Below, piece after piece: positions 24,376-29,997 of a stretch of 38,599 nucleotides of DNA; the stretch's first letter is position 1, and every line of letters begins with the position of its first letter. The translations under genes and the position numbers were made by a program. Source of the stretch: Marinobacterium litorale DSM 23545 (GTDB taxonomy: Bacteria; Pseudomonadota; Gammaproteobacteria; Pseudomonadales; Balneatricaceae); NCBI RefSeq assembly GCF_000428985.1, contig NZ_AUAZ01000035.1, forward strand, positions 1 to 38,599, given 5' to 3'. Below the pieces are notes generated by a model. It was not told the origin of the DNA, did no database searches, and saw only the letters and a list, made by a program, of their open reading frames with translations.

Positions 24376-24637
24376 CGAGCAGCTCCTTCAGGGTTTTGGT
24401 GGTTTTACGGTCCTGGCTCTGGCGGTCCGCCAACAAGCCCTTTACCCGCTGGCTGGCCTTGTTCGACTCAGTTACCAGGGTGCGATGCTGTTCAATCAGT
24501 GCATTCAGATCAGTCACGGCCTGCTCATCGGTTGCCGCTTGGGCCTGGAGTGAGCCATCGGCATGGCCTTTCCAGTAGCCCGCAGCACTGCCCAACATCA
24601 AGGCAAGGGACGCAACAGCAATAAGACGGGCGATCAC
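24233..24637 (-). CDS. Rz-like inner-membrane spanin
   Basis: It starts at GTG 24637, which overlaps the transglycosylase stop (GTGA) and has AAGGAG seven bases upstream. The 134-residue product has an N-terminal membrane anchor (IARLIAVASLALMLGSAAGYW) and a periplasmic coiled coil (VTDLNALIEQHRTLVTES, RDRKTTKTLKELLDETAAM). This matches i-spanins. The overlapping Rz1 frame supports the call. Confidence 0.8.
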   Translation of the reverse strand: MIARLIAVASLALMLGSAAGYWKGHADGSLQAQAATDEQAVTDLNALIEQHRTLVTESNKASQRVKGLLADRQSQDRKTTKTLKELLDETAAMRSECRFDDRVMRELDAARERAARAVTGGLDGAVPGAGEPGG

Positions 24638-25290
24638 AGCGTGACTCCTTCGCACATGCCAGGGCCCCATCCGGCAGCGGCATAGAGCGGCTCCCACCGT
24701 AAGAGGATCAGGCGCACATAGAGGCGGTTCTCCCTCCGCGCCCAATCCGCTCGCTGGGTATATTTCTCAACTGCGTTGAACCACTTGGCAGGATCGGCCC
24801 CCGAAGCCGACGCCAGGCGTTCGTCACGGCCTACCCAGCCGATACCGCCGTTATAAGCGCTGGCCATTTTGGCGGCCTGATTGCACTGATCCACAGCATC
24901 CACCCTCGCAAACAGCCAACGGTCGTAGATAACCAGGGCGCGCAGTGCCCAGCCGGGATTCAAAGGCTGGTGATCACCCAGCTCATCGGGGTAGATCTTG
25001 GCGATCCATTCCGAGGTTGAGGGCATAAACTGCGTCATCCCTTGCGCGCCTACCGGAGAGACCGCATCCGGCATCCAGCGCGACTCCTGATGCACCTGGG
25101 CGGCAAAGGTGGCGATCGGCGCATCCAGCCCCCAATGGGCGTGTGCACTGCGCACCAACAGACTGCGGTACTTGTTGGCTGCCGCCGGTATCCCGGCAGA
25201 GTGCGCGGGTGCGCAGGCCACAAAGCCGAAGAGCACAACCAGGAGCAGGATCAGGAAGCCATCAAATGACGGTGTGGTTACTCGGCGCAT
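24634..25290 (-). CDS. Exported lytic transglycosylase endolysin (SLT domain)
   Basis: The start MRRVTTPSFDGFLIL at 25290 gives 218 residues. An N-terminal hydrophobic segment (residues 11-27) ending ACAPAHSAG looks like a signal sequence or releasable anchor. The SLT fold shows the catalytic glutamate in AAQVHQESRWMPDAVSPVGAQGMTQFMPST and the late motif ASAYNGG. It cleaves peptidoglycan glycan strands for lysis. It follows the holin directly and its stop overlaps the Rz start. Confidence 0.88.
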   Translation of the reverse strand: MRRVTTPSFDGFLILLLVVLFGFVACAPAHSAGIPAAANKYRSLLVRSAHAHWGLDAPIATFAAQVHQESRWMPDAVSPVGAQGMTQFMPSTSEWIAKIYPDELGDHQPLNPGWALRALVIYDRWLFARVDAVDQCNQAAKMASAYNGGIGWVGRDERLASASGADPAKWFNAVEKYTQRADWARRENRLYVRLILLRWEPLYAAAGWGPGMCEGVTL

Positions 25291-25292
25291 GA

Positions 25293-25691
25293 CTACAGCC
25301 CCAACGTCAGACCGAGGACACAGGCGAGCACGATTAAGGCGCGGCGAAGGGTGGCGATACTGGCGGACCAACGATAGCCAGCCTCCTGCGCCCGGTCGCG
25401 TTTAAGATCGCCATCCTGGTAATGGTCGGCCTCACCGAACAGCACGTGGGGCCGTGCATAAGGAAACAGCGTACGGTCCAGCCAATACGCCAGCACCGCC
25501 GCAATGGTGACCAGGGCGATCTTGTAGAGCACCACCGGCAGTTGATGGGGGCTTACCCAAGCAATAGCCGCCAACAGCGCGATACTGACCAGCAGCCAGA
25601 CGATCAGGCGGGGGATGGCTATCCGAGGGATAGTGATCCGAGGGATGGTGATCCGAGGGATGGTGATTTTGGCGAAGAGCTTGCGCAACAT
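25293..25691 (-). CDS. Putative holin with Ile-Pro-Arg repeats at the N-terminus
   Basis: This 132-residue membrane protein is the first gene of the late lysis block. After a basic start, the N-terminus has a pentapeptide repeat, I-T-I-P-R, about four times (residues 9-28). Two membrane segments follow (LIVWLLVSIALLAAIAWV and VVLYKIALVTIAAVLAYWL), then a charged stretch, then a third (ALIVLACVLGLTLGL). The size, topology and position before the endolysin fit a holin of the 2-3 helix type. AGAGGA lies 7 nt upstream of the ATG. Confidence 0.7.
   Translation of the reverse strand: MLRKLFAKITIPRITIPRITIPRIAIPRLIVWLLVSIALLAAIAWVSPHQLPVVLYKIALVTIAAVLAYWLDRTLFPYARPHVLFGEADHYQDGDLKRDRAQEAGYRWSASIATLRRALIVLACVLGLTLGL
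25612..25671 (-). repeat. 15-bp tandem repeat in the holin gene
   Basis: Four consecutive units of GGGATGGTGATCCGA (plus strand, with small changes) start at 25612, 25627, 25642 and 25657. Because the unit is 15 bp it keeps frame and encodes the repeating I-T-I-P-R motif. The number of units could change by slippage without breaking the gene. Confidence 0.85.
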
Positions 25692-25748
25692 GTCGGCGTC
25701 CTCTGACTGTGAGTGAGTACAGTCAGAATGACGCCGATTAGGTGGGGA

Positions 25749-25769
25749 GTAATTTGAACGGGGGCAAAA
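25749..25769 (-). promoter_or_regulatory. Late-promoter-like element, copy C (lysis/packaging operon)
   Basis: The 21-bp sequence is identical to copy B at 17633 and lies 58 nt before the holin, the first gene of the late block. On the minus strand a CTAAT box follows 20 bp after TTGCCC; copy A has CTAACT at the same distance, while copy B does not keep this spacing. It is probably bound by the Mor-family activator. Confidence 0.6.
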
Positions 25770-25824
25770 TCAATTAAGGAGATTAGAAGGCAAACTTCCG
25801 GACATAAACAAACCGGAGCCCAGT

Positions 25825-26043
25825 ATGCAAACAGCAATTTACAAACAACATCACCAGGAAGCGTTTTCAGCTGCCACCGCTATGAATGAGGCGGATTTGC
25901 GTCGGGTGAGTAACCTGCTCGATCGACTACTGCAAACGGGAGCTTCATTTGCTGAAGCAAATATAGAACTGCAGCGCCTGTTCTTGCCGACCGTGGCAGA
26001 CGATCAGGAATTGGCATCAGGGAGTTACCAGCCAGCTCGTTAG
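25825..26043 (+). CDS. Small hypothetical protein (72 aa)
   Basis: The product (MQTAIYKQHHQEAFSAATAMNE start) is mostly amphipathic helix, with GGAG six bases before the ATG. It lies divergent to the holin at the edge of the accessory region. Its 3' part is antisense to the end of the gene at 25880-26434, so one of the two frames may be non-functional there. No family is recognised. Confidence 0.4.
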   Translation: MQTAIYKQHHQEAFSAATAMNEADLRRVSNLLDRLLQTGASFAEANIELQRLFLPTVADDQELASGSYQPAR

Positions 26044-26434
26044 CCAACGCCACTTGGATCGCCTGTTGGTGTCGCTCCAAAATCACACGCCACACCTCAA
26101 TGCTAACAGGCGGCCACTTTCCCTTAAAAACAAAGTGCTGCTGTGCCAAATCAGCCTTTCCTTCGAAGCGCGCTTCATAGGGCAAGGCCACGAAGTCACG
26201 ATAACGATTTCTAAAGTCATTATTTAACGGCCAAAGAGCCTCAACTACATCCCATCCTGATAACTGTTTTGGTGCACTGTTTTTCCAGTCTGGACCGATG
26301 ACTTGAGAAAAATATTCAAACAGTAAATTTTGATCCACCGATTCAACCCTCCCTGTGTTCTTATCTATAATTCCTAACCTCGCTGAAAAACGTATCGCGT
26401 AGTCCAGCTGCATTTGCAGCGCAGGTGGCCACAT
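25880..26434 (-). CDS. C-terminal part of a probably frameshifted accessory protein
   Basis: This is an open frame of 184 codons (MWPPALQMQLDYAIRFSARLG start). The same frame is open and natural-looking for 12 codons upstream of this Met (ADFRADATDAAM), and no ribosome-binding site precedes it. This suggests it is the continuation of the gene at 26374-26889 after a frame change near 26455. The combined protein would be about 330 residues. I do not recognise it. Placed between lysis genes and the repressor, it is in the usual 'moron' site for genes that serve the lysogen. Confidence 0.5.
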   Translation of the reverse strand: MWPPALQMQLDYAIRFSARLGIIDKNTGRVESVDQNLLFEYFSQVIGPDWKNSAPKQLSGWDVVEALWPLNNDFRNRYRDFVALPYEARFEGKADLAQQHFVFKGKWPPVSIEVWRVILERHQQAIQVALANELAGNSLMPIPDRLPRSARTGAAVLYLLQQMKLPFAVVDRAGYSPDANPPHS

Positions 26435-26889
26435 GGCGGCATCTGTCGCATCAGCTCTGAAGTCGGCTTAAACGTATCCCCATCACGACGCCCGCAAGGC
26501 GCTAGATCTGGACCTCCTATATCCAAAGAGACCTCAATCAAGCTATCCGGTGCCCCCTTTAAGGCCACCCGGATTTCACCACGGCGCATAAGTTTGTGAG
26601 CCGAAAAGATCAGCCAGGAAACGAGTGTATCGAGAATATCCCGGGCATTTGGATCAATGCCTTCTGAAACCAGCAACTCCCTGCAACGGGGCCAATCCCA
26701 TTCTTCGTTACCAAGCACCGTTTCAAGGCGTTTTATCCAAACCCGATGCTCGGCCGACTCATTATGGAGCGACACAACTTCTTCCAGAAGCTTGCGTTTG
26801 GTTGATTCAGATAACTGCATCTCCCGAGCCGCCTGCTCCATTGGGACTCGCACAAATACATCAGGGATGGCGGGTAAGTTGAAGCTCAT
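26374..26889 (-). CDS. N-terminal part of a probably frameshifted accessory protein
   Basis: The start MSFNLPAIPDVFVRVPMEQAAR has a perfect AAGGAGGT site upstream. The protein is helical to about residue 110, then has a beta-rich segment (GEIRVALKGAPDSLIEVSLDIGGPD). After GDTFKPT it runs into a Cys/Trp-rich tail (CGHLRCKCSWTTRY) that looks non-native, while the next frame reads well. A one-base indel near 26455 is the simplest explanation. No family is recognised; the leader resembles that of the gene at 27047. Confidence 0.55.
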   Translation of the reverse strand: MSFNLPAIPDVFVRVPMEQAAREMQLSESTKRKLLEEVVSLHNESAEHRVWIKRLETVLGNEEWDWPRCRELLVSEGIDPNARDILDTLVSWLIFSAHKLMRRGEIRVALKGAPDSLIEVSLDIGGPDLAPCGRRDGDTFKPTSELMRQMPPCGHLRCKCSWTTRYVFQRG

Positions 26890-27046
26890 ATTACCTCCTT
26901 AGATCAGCCACAGTGCAACGCCTACATCCATCTGGCGCTGTAAAACTCAAGCTCAATTTCACTACTGAGCAAATAGCCAAACGACACCACCGCAAACAAC
27001 CAGGGCCGCTATGCCTGCTGTTGCAAAGTATCGTTAAAGCTACAGG

Positions 27047-27331
27047 TCACGACTCATACCAGCCATCCCAATAGACGCCTTTAGTACCGGTTTCCTTTTT
27101 TGTGCAGGCGAAGTTTCTTTTGGTGCCTCGCAGATAACCCGTCACGTTGTCCGGCTCGTCTACGATCACATCCAGAGAGAAACCAGAGCTTGACTCAACG
27201 TTAGTCAGACAGCTTCTCAATGAGCGAAACTCACCACCCATCACCGTATTAGCCCCGCTCTCGCCCTTATTGCCGAACAGGACATAAAGCGCAAAGACCA
27301 CAAAGCCCAGCATCAGAATTACACGAATCAT
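27047..27331 (-). CDS. Small membrane-anchored accessory protein
   Basis: This 94-residue protein has one N-terminal membrane helix (MIRVILMLGFVVFALYVLF) and a soluble domain with two cysteines (RSCLTNVESSSGFSLDV and RNFACTKKETG), probably in the periplasm. AAGGAGG precedes the ATG with the same leader as the gene at 26889. In a temperate phage between lysis genes and repressor, such a protein could serve superinfection exclusion or lysogenic conversion, but this is only inferred from place and topology. Confidence 0.55.
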   Translation of the reverse strand: MIRVILMLGFVVFALYVLFGNKGESGANTVMGGEFRSLRSCLTNVESSSGFSLDVIVDEPDNVTGYLRGTKRNFACTKKETGTKGVYWDGWYES

Positions 27332-27390
27332 ATTCCCTCCTTAGATCAATCAAAGCGCAGCACCGACATCCTCCTGACGCCACTCGTACC

Positions 27391-27458
27391 CAAATGCGTC
27401 GACGCATTTGAACCAAAACGGCAAGCGCCTGCCGTTTTGGCGGCTCAATTTTGAGCCG
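27391..27458. repeat. Cluster of three palindromes downstream of the repressor
   Basis: Three inverted repeats lie head to tail: CAAATGCG-TCGA-CGCATTTG (27391-27410, perfect 20 bp); a 28-bp near-palindrome with half-site CCAAAACGGCAAGC (27413-27440, one mismatch); and CGGCTCAA-TT-TTGAGCCG (27441-27458). No gene crosses them. The 28-bp one recurs at 30337. They could end transcription from the repressor side, or be a protein-binding or repeat element. Confidence 0.6.
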
Positions 27459-27480
27459 TCACCAGCCAACACTCCACCCA

Positions 27481-27606
27481 CTACCCCGGCCAACGCATTC
27501 TGAGCAACTGCCACAGCAGCAGCACCGCCTCCGGCGTTAGCACCAAATGGCAGTGATAGTCACCGCCCACCACAAAATTGTTGTCTCCCTCCACGCGGAT
27601 ATCCAT
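27481..27606 (-). CDS. Small protein downstream of repressor (41 aa)
   Basis: The product opens MDIRVEGDNNFVVGGDYHCH, continues LVLTPEAVLLLWQLL and ends RMRWPG. An AGGGAG site lies six bases before the ATG, and the gene starts 14 nt after the repressor stop. The N-terminal strand motif (I-V-G--N-VVGGDY) resembles the repressor's own C-terminus (ISVKGKGNRVAGKDYYE), so the two may interact or one may derive from the other. It is too short for many gene finders. Confidence 0.5.
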   Translation of the reverse strand: MDIRVEGDNNFVVGGDYHCHLVLTPEAVLLLWQLLRMRWPG

Positions 27607-27620
27607 CTACAACTCCCTTG

Positions 27621-28175
27621 CTACTTCTCATAGTAATCCTTGCCCGCTACGCGGTTGCCTTTGCCTTTGACCGATATCGAGGTGTCGCCGCGCGTATCGG
27701 CAGTACTGCCTGCTGTCAACGCGCCTAGTACAGCAGCTTTAACCTGCAAAGAGGCGGTGCGGAACAAAGCAAGCAACTCCTGCTCATCGCGGTGCAGCGG
27801 TTCCTGCACCAGCCCAGCCAAAGCCGACCCATCACCCAGCTCTGCCGCATGCAGGATCTGCTGCAATAATCGACGCTGCTCCTCACTCAATTCGGGTAGG
27901 TTTGCCTTTTGTGTCGCTGTCGATACCGCATCCAGCCGGCGATGAAGCTCAACCTCATTATCCGGTTGAAACATCGAACCTTCGCCGGTTGCCAACCAGT
28001 CACCCCGAATGTGCAACTTCTTAACCAGCACTTCAGCTTCTTCTCTTGAAAACTTCTTAGCCTCTCCGCCAGCCAAGCGCTTTACGCGCTGGAGCGGCAC
28101 ACCGAGCAATTCGGCAAGCTCTTTCTGTTTAAGACCGCATTCCTTCAGGATTTTTTTTGTTAGTACGGAAATCAT
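27621..28175 (-). CDS. Prophage repressor (Cro/CI-type HTH)
   Basis: The start MISVLTKKILKECGLKQKEL at 28175 is chosen because AAGGAA lies just upstream; a longer frame would cross the operator. The 184-residue protein has an HTH at about 10-50 (LKQKELAELLGVPLQRVKRLAGG) followed by WLATGEG, typical of phage repressors. A Gln/Leu-rich helical middle precedes a C-terminal motif GDTSISVKGKGNRVAGKDYYEK. No LexA-like protease domain is seen. It faces the early operon across a 88-nt switch region and probably binds the palindrome at 28189-28205. Confidence 0.82.
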   Translation of the reverse strand: MISVLTKKILKECGLKQKELAELLGVPLQRVKRLAGGEAKKFSREEAEVLVKKLHIRGDWLATGEGSMFQPDNEVELHRRLDAVSTATQKANLPELSEEQRRLLQQILHAAELGDGSALAGLVQEPLHRDEQELLALFRTASLQVKAAVLGALTAGSTADTRGDTSISVKGKGNRVAGKDYYEK

Positions 28176-28182
28176 ACTTTCC

Positions 28183-28211
28183 TTGACGGGTACGAAAAAC
28201 GTACCTATTAT
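28183..28211 (+). promoter_or_regulatory. Early promoter with operator in its spacer
   Basis: TTGACG (28183-28188) and TATTAT (28206-28211) are separated by exactly 17 bp, and those 17 bp are the palindrome GGTACG-AAAAA-CGTACC. A half-site GTACGG lies at 28163-28168 inside the first codons of the repressor. Binding there would block RNA polymerase completely. This is the expected lysis/lysogeny switch, driving the gene at 28264 and the early operon. Confidence 0.75.
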
Positions 28212-28263
28212 TGATTTAATAAACACCAAACATCATTTACAGAGAACGAGGCATAGCAAAGCC

Positions 28264-28482
28264 ATGACTAAGCGCAAAGTACTCACTCCCGATGAAGTCA
28301 AAGCCCAGCTACAGGATCAGGGCATCACTATCACTCAGTGGGCTAAAGACCACGGCTACACCCGCAACGCTGTCTATCGCGTTTTGAACGGGTTCGATAA
28401 AGCCAAGTACGGCAAAGCTCACGAGATCGCCGTAAAGCTGGGGCTCAAAGCCCAACCCCAGCCTGATCACGCTGCCGCGTAA
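28264..28482 (+). CDS. BcepMu gp16-family DNA-binding regulator
   Basis: The 72-residue protein (MTKRKVLTPDEVKAQLQDQG start) carries the typical core ITITQWAKDHGYTRNAVYRVLNGFDKAKYGKAHEIAVKLGL of the BcepMu gp16 family, a small HTH protein that plays a Ner/Cro-like part opposite the repressor. The start is set by family length; an upstream frame would run through the promoter. It is the first early gene. Confidence 0.85.
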   Translation: MTKRKVLTPDEVKAQLQDQGITITQWAKDHGYTRNAVYRVLNGFDKAKYGKAHEIAVKLGLKAQPQPDHAAA

Positions 28483-28508
28483 ACGAACCCGCTACCAGGA
28501 GCCATGCC

Positions 28509-28694
28509 ATGCCTAACCGTCCTTTCCATCAACAAATCCGGTCGTTTGCCGTAGAGGAGCTACGTTCGATAGCTCGTGCTGCCGGATTGCATCGGCTTTC
28601 TCATGGGGAGCGCGAAGGAGCACTCCGTTCAGCAATTCAAGCGCATCTCGCTCAACGGCAATCGTCATCGGATTCTGACCGGGAAGTTCGATGA
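28509..28694 (+). CDS. Small SAP/Rho-N-like early protein (61 aa)
   Basis: The product (MPNRPFHQQIRSFAVEELRS start) has a helix-extension-helix pattern (VEELRSIARAAGLHRLSHGEREGALRSAIQAHL) like SAP or Rho N-terminal domains that bind nucleic acid. AGGAG seven bases before this ATG favours it over an ATG at 28504. It is antisense to the 3' half of the frame at 28513-28836. A role in early regulation is guessed from position. Confidence 0.5.
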   Translation: MPNRPFHQQIRSFAVEELRSIARAAGLHRLSHGEREGALRSAIQAHLAQRQSSSDSDREVR

Positions 28695-28836
28695 GCGCGT
28701 TAATGTCGCCCATCAGCTCCGGCAAGTCGATTGCCTGCTGGTCCGATAGCCGCTTAACCAGCGTGCCAAATAGGTTATGCAGGCCAGCAAAAGCGGCAGC
28801 AAGCTCTTCACGGTCGACAGGGGTTGATTCACTCAT
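28513..28836 (-). CDS. Hypothetical minus-strand protein inside the early region
   Basis: The 107-residue product begins MSESTPVDREELAAAFAGLHN. The first half reads like a helical protein (FGTLVKRLSDQQAIDLPELMGDINALIEL) and GAGG is 8 nt upstream of the ATG. The second half is antisense to the small gene at 28509. It would be the only minus-strand gene in the early block and fills a 260-nt gap with no plus-strand gene. No family is recognised. Confidence 0.45.
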   Translation of the reverse strand: MSESTPVDREELAAAFAGLHNLFGTLVKRLSDQQAIDLPELMGDINALIELPGQNPMTIAVERDALELLNGVLLRAPHEKADAIRQHELSNVAPLRQTTGFVDGKDG

Positions 28837-28911
28837 GCGCCCATCCTCGATTGTAAATGTACCGAAGAGCCTAGCGAAGTTGAAACAATTTTACCTATAG
28901 CAAAATCAGGG

Positions 28912-28934
28912 TTTTTTCAGCAGGCCTGAAAAAA
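28912..28934. promoter_or_regulatory. A/T-rich palindrome before the CII-like gene
   Basis: TTTTTTCAG-CAGGC-CTGAAAAAA is a perfect 9-bp inverted repeat with a 5-nt centre, 22 bp upstream of the gene at 28956. Because it is A/T rich and symmetric it may be an operator or a bidirectional terminator. Confidence 0.45.
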
Positions 28935-28955
28935 GAGAAGAGAGGACGCCATCCA

Positions 28956-29429
28956 ATGACACGCAGAAATTGGAAGAGCTGGGTACCGAGGTCACCTGTC
29001 GAGGCCATGGAAGGTGTCGTTGAGCTGGCCTTTATCAAAGACAGCAGCCGGGTAATCAAACGAATCGCCTGCGAGTTTATTGGGCAGCACGACGCGGGGC
29101 CTCTCTACAAGTGGATGAGTAATGGACGGCTGCCGCTCTGCCTGATCCTGCCATTTGAAAAGGCCTGTGGTGTGCCGTTGATCACCCGCTACCTGGCCGC
29201 CGCCAACGGCAAGATGCTGGTTGATATCCCCACGGGCCGCAACTGTAAGGCCAAAGATGTTCAGCAGCTGCAAACCGTTCTGAACGATTCCGTAGGGGCT
29301 CTGCTGGCGTTCAGCGCCGGCGATCAGGACGCCGACGAAACCCTGGACTCTTTGCGCGCAGGCCTGGAGTCACTGGCCTGGCACCACGGCAATGTGCAGC
29401 AGCACGCACAACCTCAACTGGAGTTTTAA
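28956..29429 (+). CDS. CII-like early regulatory protein
   Basis: This 157-residue protein resembles the phage CII (CP76-type) family. It has a helical N-terminus (VEAMEGVVELAFIKDSSRVIKRIAC) and then the characteristic segment YKWMSNGRLPLCLILPFEKACGVPLITRYLAAANGKMLV. A helical C-terminus follows (LQTVLNDSVGALLAFSAGDQDADETLDSLRAGLESL). A GAGAGGA site precedes the ATG. It probably adjusts the lysis/lysogeny decision or early transcription. Confidence 0.6.
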   Translation: MTRRNWKSWVPRSPVEAMEGVVELAFIKDSSRVIKRIACEFIGQHDAGPLYKWMSNGRLPLCLILPFEKACGVPLITRYLAAANGKMLVDIPTGRNCKAKDVQQLQTVLNDSVGALLAFSAGDQDADETLDSLRAGLESLAWHHGNVQQHAQPQLEF

Positions 29430-29431
29430 CC

Positions 29432-29671
29432 ATGGCTACCCAATCTGCACCTGCATCACAGAACGCCCCAGGTGTTCACAAAAAAACCTACCACTGCAGC
29501 TGGTGTGGCGCTGAGCGCGCCCTGGAAGAGCTGAACGGTGTGGACATACTGACCGGCGATGACAGCCACGCCAACTGCGCCCAGCTTGTGCGTTGCGATT
29601 CGCCCGAAGCGCAGCGCATTTTCAACGACCTGATCTCCTGCGGCTTGGACATTCTGGAGGCTCGCCCATGA
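29432..29671 (+). CDS. Small early protein with CxxC motif
   Basis: The 79-residue product has a low-complexity start, then KKTYHCSWCGAERALEELNGVDILTGDDSHANCAQLVRC. Four cysteines (C-x2-C and a later pair) could bind zinc. It starts 2 nt after the CII-like gene and overlaps the next gene by 4 nt (ATGA), so it is translated within the operon. Function is unknown. Confidence 0.6.
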   Translation: MATQSAPASQNAPGVHKKTYHCSWCGAERALEELNGVDILTGDDSHANCAQLVRCDSPEAQRIFNDLISCGLDILEARP

Positions 29672-29985
29672 GTACAGCTGACCAGACCCGTATCAGCGCC
29701 AGTGGCGCCAAGTGCCTCAGGGTGCTGTTCGCCCTAAGTGGCCATAGCCTGACCGGGCTGAGTAACAGTGAGTTGAGCAAGGCGCTGAACGAGAGCCCGG
29801 CCACCATCAACCGCTGCCTGAACACGCTGATTGCGGAAGGTGCGGCCATCAAGCTGGATTCAGGCCGCTTTGCGCCCAGCATCCGGGTGCTGCAGATGGC
29901 CACCCGCCATGCTCAGGAGTTCAGCAAGGCCCGCGCCCGTATGGACGAAATCGATCAGCGCCTGATGGCCGGCGCGAATCTGTAA
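29668..29985 (+). CDS. IclR-like winged-helix early protein
   Basis: The start MSTADQTRISASGAKCLRVL at 29668 overlaps the upstream stop. The 105-residue protein has an HTH (GHSLTGLSNSELSKALNESPATINRCLNTLIAEGAAIKLDSGRFAPS) with the wing seen in IclR/MarR-type domains, and then a helix (ATRHAQEFSKARARMDEIDQRL). It has no effector domain. Such small proteins occur before the transposase operon of B3-like phages. Confidence 0.65.
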   Translation: MSTADQTRISASGAKCLRVLFALSGHSLTGLSNSELSKALNESPATINRCLNTLIAEGAAIKLDSGRFAPSIRVLQMATRHAQEFSKARARMDEIDQRLMAGANL

Positions 29986-29997
29986 AAGGAGCGATAG

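Noticed and set aside
26440-26470. Programmed frameshift in the accessory gene
   Set aside because: The -1 frame has a TAA at the only T-rich stretch and no X-XXY-YYZ heptamer, so an indel is more likely.
27391-27458. CRISPR-like repeat cluster
   Set aside because: The palindromes differ from one another and there are no spacers of constant length.
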